A stretch of DNA of 64,000 nucleotides from Brevundimonas sp. SH203 (GTDB lineage: Bacteria > Pseudomonadota > Alphaproteobacteria > Caulobacterales > Caulobacteraceae): assembly GCF_002157625.1 (NCBI RefSeq), contig NZ_BDMM01000001.1, positions 124,001-188,000 on the forward strand, in the 5' to 3' direction. Under the pieces are notes generated by a model. It had not been told where the DNA came from, made no database searches, and saw nothing but the letters and a program-made list of their open reading frames with translations. Numbering within the stretch: the first letter of the stretch is position 1; each line of letters begins with the position of its first letter. The position numbers and the translations under genes are program-made. Positions 17,359 to 24,587 of this stretch are shown in pieces.

Positions 17359-18101
17359 GCGACCTGCGCACGCCCTTGGGGTTCGAGGAGGCGCTGCGGC
17401 CGCCGATCGATGTGCGCCGGGCGCGCATCACCCGGCCGGTCCTGCGTCCGCCCGGCCAGCCCGGCGACGCGGCGGCCTACGCCCAGCTGGCCCGGATCAT
17501 CCGGCGCGCGCCCGAAGTCATGGTCAGATCACAGGCAAGGCCCGGGACGCCGGCCATCTGCGCTGCCACCTCGACTATATCAGCCGCAACGGCCAGCTAG
17601 CGCTGGAGGGGCCGGACGGCGAACGCCCCGAGGGGCGAGACGCGGTCAGGGACGTGACCGGCGCCTGGGCCGCCGAACTGGCACTGGAGCCGGGGCGGCG
17701 GCGCGACAGCCCGGTGTCGCGCGCGATCATCCTCAGCATGCCGGCGGGCACCGATCCGCGGCGCGTGCACGACGCCGCCCGGGTCTTCGCCCGCGACGTG
17801 TTCGGCGAGCGCTTTCCCTATGTCTTCGCCCTTCATGAGGATGACCGACATCCGCATGTCCATCTGACGGTGCGGGTCCTGGGCGCCGACGGCGCCCGGC
17901 TCAATCCACGCAAGGCCGACCTGGCGGACTGGTGCCAGCGTTTCGCTCAGGCCCTGCGCGATCGCGGGGGGGGAGGTGGAGGCGGAGGCGGAGGCCAGCC
18001 CGCGACGGGCCCGCAGCGTGATTCGCAAGGCCGAGCGCACGCCCTTCCGAAAACTGTGCGAGCGGTTCGCGGCGGGGGAGGGGGCGGCACCAAAAACCTA
18101 G
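17355..18101 (+). pseudogene. Relaxase/mobilisation nuclease, two frameshifts
   Basis: DNA-nicking relaxase. The frame from the ATG at 17355 reads PEVMV and then breaks near 17526, where GTCAGATC probably lacks one A; the restored frame gives ITGKARDAGHLRCHLDYIS. Further on, LHEDDRHPHVHLTVRVLG holds the HxH metal motif of relaxases. A second break lies in the eight-G run at about 17966-17973; dropping one G gives a continuation EVEAEAEASPRRARSVIRKAE and a stop at 18101. With two indels the protein cannot be made whole unless the sequence is wrong. Length would be about 250 aa, short for a relaxase. Confidence 0.78.
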
Positions 18102-18139
18102 TAAGCGCCCTTCGACAGGCGGTTGCGAGAGATGGCGAG

Positions 18140-18418
18140 ATGACACCGTGGCGCGCGGCGATCCGCGACAGGCAGCGCAGGCTTCGTCGGTCTCTCGCTG
18201 CGGAGGCCGTCGCGCTTTCGAGATCTGGTCGCGCCGAGGACCGCGTCCTCGGCGCTGTGCTGGTGGAGTATATCCGGTGCCTCCCGAAGGTGGAAACGCG
18301 AGATGACCAGTTGTCGCGTGTCAGCCTAGCATCCCGGGCGGATCTCGCGTTGCTGTCCACAGCCGGGCCCCGACGAGCCCGATCGGCGCGCACGAAACTC
18401 CTGGGGCGAGAGCAATAG
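18140..18418 (+). CDS. Small hypothetical basic protein after the relaxase
   Basis: About 92 aa from the ATG at 18140 (MTPWRAAIRDRQRRLRRSLA), rich in Arg and Ala and probably helical. It may be an independent gene or, given the damaged frame upstream, a displaced C-terminus of the relaxase. It overlaps the convergent helix-hairpin-helix gene by about 90 bases. Weak support. Confidence 0.3.
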   Translation: MTPWRAAIRDRQRRLRRSLAAEAVALSRSGRAEDRVLGAVLVEYIRCLPKVETRDDQLSRVSLASRADLALLSTAGPRRARSARTKLLGREQ

Positions 18419-18955
18419 TTCGTCCTTGTATATGCATAGGACGTCTTCGATTTCGTGGGTGCAGAGGCGTCGAAGGCCGATGGGCACATCGTATCGAAGG
18501 ATGCCCCAGGCGCTTTCCTTCTTTAGGCGACCGCCGGCGAGTCGACGTGCGCCGACGCGCGCTCCAGCGTGCAGGTAGATGAGGTGTTCCGACTCCAACT
18601 CAAGGCGATAGCGCAAGCGTTCCGCCGCATCATAGATTGCGAGTTCGCCCAGTCCGTAGATCGGCCTGAAGGCGCTCTGCACAAGCTGCCAGAGTTCGTA
18701 GAAGTCCACGGCTTTCTGGAGCTTGCCGCTGATGGCATGCAAGGCAGCCGCTCCCGCCTCCAAGGCGTCCATCGACAACCGGCGCTGGTGCGGATGGCGT
18801 TTCCCAAACAGATCGGCGCGCCCGACGCGGTCGACCACTGCACCGAATGGCAGGCCGTCACCTCGCCACCAGTCGACCTCAGCTGCCCGAATCCCGTCCG
18901 TGGCTTCGTATTCCTTGACGATAAGCTCAATTGTTTCCGGGTAGACGGCAAGCAT
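18326..18955 (-). CDS. Conserved hypothetical protein with helix-hairpin-helix-like segment
   Basis: A 209-aa protein. A central stretch YGLGELAIYDAAERLRYRLE looks like a helix-hairpin-helix, followed by IYLHAGARVGARRL and HEIEDVLCIYKDEL. I recall the same string of motifs in hypothetical proteins of other bacteria but know no function. The helix-hairpin-helix would suit DNA binding or a glycosylase-like fold. It is divergent from the MazG/UDG pair, sharing the 18956-19162 promoter region. The last 20 or so residues (RRSGSSGPGCGQQ) look non-conserved. Confidence 0.6.
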   Translation of the reverse strand: MLAVYPETIELIVKEYEATDGIRAAEVDWWRGDGLPFGAVVDRVGRADLFGKRHPHQRRLSMDALEAGAAALHAISGKLQKAVDFYELWQLVQSAFRPIYGLGELAIYDAAERLRYRLELESEHLIYLHAGARVGARRLAGGRLKKESAWGILRYDVPIGLRRLCTHEIEDVLCIYKDELLLSPQEFRARRSGSSGPGCGQQREIRPGC

Positions 18956-19082
18956 GTGGCCCGGTCCTTCGGCTAGCAGGCATCAGCTATGTTCGCTCAA
19001 TGTTCTCGTTGGCGCAAGCTTGCTCTCCAGCGCCTGCTCATTGGATCCGCCAGCCAGAGGCTTCGGCGCGATGCAGGTGCAG

Positions 19083-19118
19083 GCGAATCCTCGAACAGGA
19101 TTCGCCGAACCCGGCGAA
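19083..19118. promoter_or_regulatory. Two adjacent inverted repeats in a divergent promoter region
   Basis: GCGAATCC (19083-19090) pairs with GGATTCGC (19098-19105) across seven bases. TTCGCCG (19101-19107) pairs with CGGCGAA (19112-19118) across four. The stems overlap, so they are alternatives. They sit 45 bases before the MazG-like start and could be an operator or an attenuator-type switch. Confidence 0.4.
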
Positions 19119-19162
19119 TCGCGCGACCGAAAGCGTCGGTTCAATCGAAGGGTCCGTGCGGC

Positions 19163-20341
19163 ATGGACGGTAGTTTCGCACCACTCACCGTCGCCGCCTA
19201 TGCGGACCAGGCTGCCAAGACGGACCGGAGCGTCGAGGGACAGTCCCTGGCGTTCCCGCTTCTCGGACTGTTTGGCGAAACCGGAAGCCTGCTCAGCGCC
19301 TTGAAGAAGAAGCAGAGGGACCGCGCGTCGTCCGTCGCCTATTCGGACTCTGTAGCCGAGGAGCTTGGCGATGTCCTCTGGTATCTGGCCGCCGTCGCGC
19401 GCCGGGGCAGTCTGAACCTCAGCGCCATCGCCGCCCATCTCTATCGCAGGGACGAGGCCTGGTTAAATATCCCCGATGAGACCCTGACGTTCGAAGCGCT
19501 GCAGCCGCACACGATCGTGCGGAGCGCGGTGCCTATACCTCAGTTCGAGGAGACCCTGCTCGCGCTCGCGGCCGAGGTGGGCGCGATGGTCGCTGCTCAC
19601 CGGAACGCTGCCCTCATTCCGGGCGGAGAGGCCCTGGCGCGCCGGCTGACGGAGGTGTTCAAGCTGTTGTTGAAGGCCTCCCGGGAAGTCGGGCTCACGT
19701 AGGAAGGCGCCGCGGTCAAGAACCAGCACAAGATTCTGGGGCGGTGGCCGAAAGAAAAAGTCTATCAGGTCGCGGCCGACGCAGACAAGGAACCGGACGA
19801 GCAGTTGCCCCGACGGATGGTCATAGAGGTTTTCGAGAAGACGGTGGGCGATCGACCGTTCGTCTTTCAGCGCTGCAACGACCTCTTCATCGGCGACCGA
19901 TTGACCGACAACGCCCACGAACCCGACGACTATCGATTCCATGACGTCTCCCACTATGCGTTCGTGGCAGTGCTGGGTTGGTCGCCGGTCGTCCGGTCCC
20001 TTCTCCGGCTCAAACGCAAAAGCGATGCCAAACTCGACGAAACGGAAGACGGCGCCCGCGCTATCCTGATCGAGGAGGGCATCTCTACCTGGGTGTTCGG
20101 TATGGCGCGGTCGCTCGACTACTTCCGAGACATGGGCACCGGCGAACTTCCGCTCGACCTGCTCAAGCAGGATCATCAGTTCGTCCAAGGCTACGAGCCT
20201 CAGGGCTACCCGCTGTGGGTCTGGGAGGAGGCGATCCTCCAAGGCTATGCGGCGTTCCGCTTTCTGCAGGAGCATCGCCGCGGACGGGTCATCATCGATT
20301 TCGGGAATCGGCTGTTGCGTATGGAACCGCTCGCACCATGA
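19163..20341 (+). pseudogene. MazG-like NTP pyrophosphohydrolase interrupted by in-frame TAG
   Basis: The N-terminal part (19163-19702, 179 aa) has the MazG helices FPLLGLFGETGSLLSALKKK and VAEELGDVLWYLAAV. The TAG at 19700-19702 stops it, yet the same frame stays open to 20341 and encodes KNQHKILGRWP, DNAHEPDDYRFHDVSHYA and LGWSPVVRSLLRLKRKSD, matching the C-terminal domain of the homologue at 3519-4829. Aligned to that protein the TAG replaces a Met inside a continuous helix, so it is a nonsense mutation (or error), not a gene border. The downstream part might restart at the ATG at 19805. Followed with ATGA overlap by a UDG-like gene. Confidence 0.75.
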
Positions 20342-21039
20342 CCCCGTCCGAGTTCGTCTGCGCCCTCGAGGCCGCCTCCCTGCCCAACGTCTTCAATCCC
20401 TGGCGTGATCATTGCGCTGTGCATGATCGCGGCGACGCCGCCGCCCTGCGTCGGGAGAACCTCAGGCTATTCCTTGATCGGGCCATCGCCACTGAGGTGT
20501 CGACGATGTGGGTCGGCCGTGATCTTGGCTACCGTGGCGGCCGCCGCACCGGCGTGCCCTTCACCGACGAGGTGCATCTGGCCACAGCCTCGACACTGCT
20601 GGGCGACATCGATCTGATCCGCGCGACGGAGGGGCCCGTCATGGCCGAGCGGACCGCCGCAGTGATCTGGCGTGTGCTGGAACAGGTCCGCCAGCCCGTC
20701 GTCCTGTGGAACGTCTTCCCCTTCCATCCCCACATGGCGGGAGATCCGATGTCGAATCGCTGCCATACGCGCGCGGAACGCGACGAGACCTGGCCCCTAC
20801 TTGAAGCGCTGGTCGAGATGGTCCAGCCGCGAAGGATCATCGCGATCGGTCGGGACGCGAGCCTCGCCCTCGCCGATCTCGGGGTCGACGCGGACGCTAT
20901 CCGCCATCCAAGCTACGGCGGCCAGGCCGAGTTCATGTCGGGAATGTTCGCCCTCTATTCGCCGTCAGCGACCGGCCCGCCCCTCTTCGACGCCGTCAGT
21001 CCGCCACTAGGGCGTCGCAGGCTGCGAGAAGCGCCTTGA
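20338..21039 (+). CDS. Uracil-DNA glycosylase superfamily protein
   Basis: A 233-aa protein. Motif 1 region MWVGRDLGYRGGRRTGVPFTDE (about 57-78, shown in part) is the usual phosphate/base pocket motif of UDG-superfamily proteins in the [E/D]xGYRG..xGxPFT form. LWNVFPFHPH and a late RHPSYGG (HPS motif 2) follow. Relatives excise uracil or other altered bases, but this subfamily is not characterised to my knowledge. It overlaps the end of the MazG-like gene (ATGA) and ends about 40 bases inside the convergent thymidylate-synthase-like gene. Confidence 0.75.
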   Translation: MTPSEFVCALEAASLPNVFNPWRDHCAVHDRGDAAALRRENLRLFLDRAIATEVSTMWVGRDLGYRGGRRTGVPFTDEVHLATASTLLGDIDLIRATEGPVMAERTAAVIWRVLEQVRQPVVLWNVFPFHPHMAGDPMSNRCHTRAERDETWPLLEALVEMVQPRRIIAIGRDASLALADLGVDADAIRHPSYGGQAEFMSGMFALYSPSATGPPLFDAVSPPLGRRRLREAP

Positions 21040-21775
21040 TCTCGGCGAGCGAGGTCTGGCGGTTCTGGGCGTCCTTGGGCTGATCCGCGCAGGCGTGGGT
21101 CGAGACAACCGTGAGCGATCCTGCCGCGACGCCGGATTGGTCAGCGACGAAGGCCATCAGCCGGCCCAGGCCGATCAGATTGCCGAGTAGCTTCTCGACA
21201 TAGAAGTGGTTGCGATACAGGACCGTCAGATCGAGTGTCTCGACGCCGCCGGCCTTGCGCAGTTTGAAGCTGCCATGGCTCAGGCACTGGCCGCCATACG
21301 GCGAACGGGTCACGTCCCGGGTCGGATCAAATGTCTGAATCTCGAATTTGTTGCGGGCGACGACCTTGGGATCGGCAATGCGGTCGATGATGTCGGCGAT
21401 CTGATTGACGACCTTTCCATCCGGGCCCCGCAGATTGATCATGCGCTCGAAATAGTAACCTGACCAACGGCCGCTCTTGCCGGCGGCAGGAAGAACCTTC
21501 GTCATGAAGGCGTCGTAGAGGTCTGGTCCGCGATAGCGGCGGGAGAGGGCCGTCGGAAACAGGGTGTTGGCCACGGTCTCGACCGGCTTGACGTCCTTGG
21601 AGCGCAGGAATTCATCAACGCGGAGGACTACGGGATCGGCCAGCGTGGCGCCGGCGGTCGGATCGGCGACATCGAGAATGACGTTGTGCGCCTCCATGCC
21701 TTGGTCGATCACCGTACGGAGCGCTTCGCGCCATGCTGTGGCGCAGTCAGGCTGCGGCGGAACGGGAAGGTACAT
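20996..21775 (-). CDS. Thymidylate-synthase-like protein
   Basis: A 259-aa protein. GRWSGYYFERM (about 103-112), SPYGGQCLSHGSFKL with a Cys at about 164, and LDLTVLYRNHFYVEKLLGNL then GRLMAFVADQSG resemble thymidylate synthase/dUMP-hydroxymethylase folds, where a Cys attacks C6 of the pyrimidine. The start is taken at the ATG at 21775 because GGAGGAGG lies six bases before it; the ATG at 21781 is too close. It is the last gene of a five-gene overlapping operon. It may methylate or hydroxymethylate dUMP or a related nucleotide; this is inferred from fold resemblance only. Confidence 0.6.
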   Translation of the reverse strand: MYLPVPPQPDCATAWREALRTVIDQGMEAHNVILDVADPTAGATLADPVVLRVDEFLRSKDVKPVETVANTLFPTALSRRYRGPDLYDAFMTKVLPAAGKSGRWSGYYFERMINLRGPDGKVVNQIADIIDRIADPKVVARNKFEIQTFDPTRDVTRSPYGGQCLSHGSFKLRKAGGVETLDLTVLYRNHFYVEKLLGNLIGLGRLMAFVADQSGVAAGSLTVVSTHACADQPKDAQNRQTSLAEIKALLAACDALVAD

Positions 21776-22433
21776 TGTCATCCTCCTCCAGAAGGGCCAT
21801 GCCAAACAGGCGGGTCACGACGAAATCGGCGGCGAGCCAGGCGTGTCCGGCCTCGCCCCAAGATTCGCCCCAGCTGTTGCGCACCAGGACTGCCGACTTG
21901 CCGTTGACGGAGCCGTGCGCCACCGCGAGAACCGCGTGCCGGAGCGTTGGATCGGGGGCCTCGTCGTTCGCGGCAGCCACTACGCCCTGGACGGGGCGGA
22001 AGAAGCTGGGCGAAAGCATCATCATGAGCAGCACCGGCCGGCCCCGACCGATCTGGTCGGTGAGCTCGGACCATTGCGGCGCGAGTTCGCAACCCACCCG
22101 TTTGAATGTCCCGTCCGGAAAGGGAGGCGGCGTCCATGCGCTCGGGGTCGTTGGACTGTCGGAGGGATAGGGCCAGGCGCCCTCGAGGGGCTGACCGTCA
22201 AACGCGAGCGCTTCGAGCATGGACGGCAAGGTGGCACCGACCGTCGGCGGGCGGCCAGCGCGGCGTTGGGCGTGGAAGAAGGCGGTCTCGCATGAAAGCG
22301 GATCCCAGCCCGGCCTGACGGCCGCGTGGAGGTCGCTCGCGGCGAAGGCCAGGCACGTCGGTCGCGGTCCCTGATCGCGGGCGGACCCCAGCCGGGCTCT
22401 CAGGTCCGTCGTGAAGGCGATCGCGTCGCTCAT
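21747..22433 (-). CDS. Papain-like (C1 family) cysteine peptidase
   Basis: A 228-aa protein with all three papain active-site elements: DQGPRPTCLAFAASDLHA with Cys at 27, LRHAVLAVAHG with His at 166, and LVRNSWGESWGEAGHAWL with Asn at 186. No signal peptide or pro-domain, so it works in the cytoplasm. The ATG overlaps the stop of the IrrE-like gene (ATGA) and the end overlaps the TS-like start by about 30 bases, showing tight coupling. Two peptidases in series suggest proteolytic activation or signal relay. Confidence 0.82.
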   Translation of the reverse strand: MSDAIAFTTDLRARLGSARDQGPRPTCLAFAASDLHAAVRPGWDPLSCETAFFHAQRRAGRPPTVGATLPSMLEALAFDGQPLEGAWPYPSDSPTTPSAWTPPPFPDGTFKRVGCELAPQWSELTDQIGRGRPVLLMMMLSPSFFRPVQGVVAAANDEAPDPTLRHAVLAVAHGSVNGKSAVLVRNSWGESWGEAGHAWLAADFVVTRLFGMALLEEDDNVPSRSAAA

Positions 22434-23446
22434 GCGGCCGCCAGGCGCTGGCGGCGTTCTGCGCGGGACAGGCCGGCCTCCTCCGGACCGGTGAGGTCGA
22501 ACGGCAGGCTCAGGACCGACAGGGGGGGGGGGGCTGCCAGCCAGGGACGGCGCTGTTCGAGATGCATCACGCCGCGCGCCTCCGCGTGAGGCGTCGCCAC
22601 GACACGACGGATATTGGGGCCGCCGACGCCCTCTTCGTCCAGCGCTAGGCGGGTGTCGCGAACAATGCTGAAACCGCTTTCCGCCAAGGCGTCAAAGTCC
22701 CAGAGGTAACCGGCCGCGCCCAGTTCAGGCAGCTTGATGACGAAAAGGTCGGCGCGGCTGCCATCGATACGGCCGCCCCGGTCCTTTTCGGTCAGCAGCC
22801 AGACATCGCCGTGGTAGGATGGAGGGCTGAAATCCTCTAGTAGGGCGGCCTTGAGCGTCCTGGGACGCGCCTGCAGGAGCGAAGCTCGACGTTCCGCGGT
22901 GATGAGATGGTAGCGTTCGAGGGTCCAAACGGTGGCCTCATAGCTGGCGCCGATCCGAACCGAGAGTTGATAGACGTGACCCGGCCGCTCGAGCTCGGCG
23001 ACCCGCCAGCCCTGGCGGGCGCAATGCGCGTGGATCAGCCACCTCGGCATCATCAGGGAGACGGCGAAGGCGTCTGCCTCTGTTTCCTGGAACCCGGTGC
23101 GCGCATCCTGCGCCTGGGGTGCTCGCCGCAGAATCTGGTCTTCGTCGTCCAGGCTCGGCGCGTGATCCATAACGCAATGGCCGAGTTCGTGTGCGGCGGG
23201 GAACCGCTGGATGCTCAACGGGCGTTGGGTGGTCACCAGGATGCCGGGCGTCGGCGCGTTCAGGAATGCGCCCAACAGACCCTTCAACGGGCGCAGCATC
23301 AGAGGCAGGTCGAGGTCCGCGATGATGGCGAAGACATCGACGGCACCGGGTTCGACCTCGAGCTTGGCCTGCCAGTCCAGGCGTCGCAGCAGCTTGCTGG
23401 CCGCCGCGGTCCCGTTTCTCACGGCCTCTGCATAGGTCCGCGCCAC
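22430..23446 (-). CDS. ImmA/IrrE-family metallopeptidase
   Basis: About 338 aa from a GTG at 23446, just after the stop of the XRE gene. The zinc motif AAHELGHCVMDH (HExxH at about 86-90) and the later FQETEADAFAVSLMMP are typical of ImmA/IrrE proteases that cleave XRE-type repressors. The C-terminal 200 residues are unassigned and contain a run of prolines coded by twelve consecutive C on the coding strand (22522-22533). The upstream XRE gene is the likely substrate or partner. The start is the least certain in this operon because no strong ribosome site is seen. Confidence 0.8.
   Translation of the reverse strand: MARTYAEAVRNGTAAASKLLRRLDWQAKLEVEPGAVDVFAIIADLDLPLMLRPLKGLLGAFLNAPTPGILVTTQRPLSIQRFPAAHELGHCVMDHAPSLDDEDQILRRAPQAQDARTGFQETEADAFAVSLMMPRWLIHAHCARQGWRVAELERPGHVYQLSVRIGASYEATVWTLERYHLITAERRASLLQARPRTLKAALLEDFSPPSYHGDVWLLTEKDRGGRIDGSRADLFVIKLPELGAAGYLWDFDALAESGFSIVRDTRLALDEEGVGGPNIRRVVATPHAEARGVMHLEQRRPWLAAPPPLSVLSLPFDLTGPEEAGLSRAERRQRLAAA
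22522..22533. repeat. Homopolymer of twelve G (plus strand)
   Basis: An unbroken run of 12 G on the plus strand inside the C-terminal third of the IrrE-like gene, read there as proline codons. A one-base length change would shift the frame and remove the last 45 or so residues. It could be a slippage-prone switch or simply hard to sequence. Confidence 0.8.
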
Positions 23447-23450
23447 GAGT

Positions 23451-23810
23451 TCAGGCCTGGCCGGACTTGGCGCGTGTGCGCAGATAGTCCGCGAAGCGGG
23501 CCAGTTCCTGCCGGTCGTCCTGCGACAGGTCGGCGGCCTGACGCGCGAGATGCGCAACATCGGGAGGGAGGTCGCGCGCCTGTTCCTCCTCGCCCGTTAG
23601 ATAGCCGACCGACTGGCGGTAAAGCCGCGCCAGTCGGGTGAGCTCGATCGCTTCGACCTTGCGCTGTCCGCTTTCAATCCCGGTCAGCGCCGTGCGTGGC
23701 AGCTTAAGATAGGCGGCGACCTCGTCTTGCTTCAGACCCAGATACTCTCTCGCTTCGCGCAGACGCTCGCCCAGGCTTCGACGCGCCGTCTCATCATTGA
23801 GGTCGGTCAT
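23451..23810 (-). CDS. XRE-family transcriptional regulator
   Basis: A 119-aa protein. Classic helix-turn-helix: LGERLREAREYLGLKQDEVA, then YLKLPRTALTGIESGQRKVE and LTRLARLYRQSVGYLTG. Started at the ATG at 23810 because it overlaps the stop of the upstream gene as ATGA; a longer start at 23837 is less likely. XRE plus ImmA/IrrE pairs control stress- or phage-induced promoters by cleavage of the repressor. The inverted repeat at 24154-24181 before the operon is a candidate operator. Confidence 0.85.
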   Translation of the reverse strand: MTDLNDETARRSLGERLREAREYLGLKQDEVAAYLKLPRTALTGIESGQRKVEAIELTRLARLYRQSVGYLTGEEEQARDLPPDVAHLARQAADLSQDDRQELARFADYLRTRAKSGQA

Positions 23811-24139
23811 GCCCTCACCGGGTGGCGCTTGATCCACGCGGCCTCAATGCGGGGCATCATGTGGTTCATGGCGGCGTCGATGGACTCGTAGCCACCGGCC
23901 CTGACAATATCCTTGGGCTCGAAACCCAGGATGTCATCCAGAGCGCAGGTGATGGCGACGACGGTCAGGGAATCCAGCCGAATGTGCATGGTTCTGAGTG
24001 CAGCGGGCTGGCTGGGGAGGGAAAGCCCCTGGATTTGCGCCTCACCTTCGGCCAGCACAGTTAGCTCGGCGAGCAGGGCGTCCGACACCATCTGTAGAGG
24101 GAAGGTCTTGACCGAGGTCTTTTCGTCAATCTGAGACAT
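23807..24139 (-). CDS. Acyl-carrier-protein-like small protein
   Basis: A 110-aa protein from the ATG at 24139. The core IRLDSLTVVAITCALDDILG followed by a short acidic loop and a final helix matches the acyl carrier protein pattern, with Ser57 of DSL where phosphopantetheine attaches. The N-terminal 45 residues have no match. First gene of the operon; its stop overlaps the XRE start. No acyl-chain enzymes are near, so its use here is unexplained. Resemblance is by pattern only. Confidence 0.5.
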   Translation of the reverse strand: MSQIDEKTSVKTFPLQMVSDALLAELTVLAEGEAQIQGLSLPSQPAALRTMHIRLDSLTVVAITCALDDILGFEPKDIVRAGGYESIDAAMNHMMPRIEAAWIKRHPVRA

Positions 24140-24153
24140 GATGGGGTCCAAAA

Positions 24154-24181
24154 TCCAACACAAGACCAATGTAATGTTGGA
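24154..24181. promoter_or_regulatory. Inverted repeat before the minus-strand operon, candidate XRE operator
   Basis: TCCAACA (24154-24160) and TGTTGGA (24175-24181) are perfect complements with starts 21 bases apart, two DNA turns. They lie 15 to 42 bases upstream of the first start codon, where the operon regulator would act. Confidence 0.45.
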
Positions 24182-24362
24182 AAATCAGACATTCAACCAT
24201 CCTGGGCGATTTTTTCGCGATGCCTTGATGCGATGGAGCAAAGGTCATCCAGCCAACTTCCTCTTCAAGGTGATGTCCGGTGCTCAGCGACGCCGTGAAA
24301 AGGGCGGTTCAGGGCTCGCCGCAAGGCTGCCGAAGGCCTATATTAAGCTAAGGAGGCGCTTC

Positions 24363-24575
24363 ATGACTCGTTTCACATCACGAAATCCCGCCGACATCGC
24401 CTGGCGTCGTCAACAGATGAGAGCGAACAACGACATCGAACAGGTGGGACGGGACGCGGGCGCTGAAGAGCTCATCAGCCGTCTCCGGGAACAGGGCGTG
24501 AGCACAGCAGAGGGTCTGACTGCGCTGCGCAGCTATTTCATCACCACAGGGCAGACCAGTCGTCGCCGCAGTTGA
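24363..24575 (+). CDS. VbhA-like antitoxin of a Fic module
   Basis: A 70-aa protein at the ATG at 24363, with AAGGAGG seven bases upstream. The short helical sequence (RQQMRANNDIEQVGRDAG, then ELISRLREQGVSTAEGLTA) resembles VbhA-family antitoxins, small helical proteins that block the Fic active site. It sits 12 bases before a Fic gene, as antitoxin genes do. The inhibitory S/TxxxE motif is not obvious to me, so the family call is moderate. Confidence 0.65.
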   Translation: MTRFTSRNPADIAWRRQQMRANNDIEQVGRDAGAEELISRLREQGVSTAEGLTALRSYFITTGQTSRRRS

Positions 24576-24587
24576 CTGACCCCGCGC

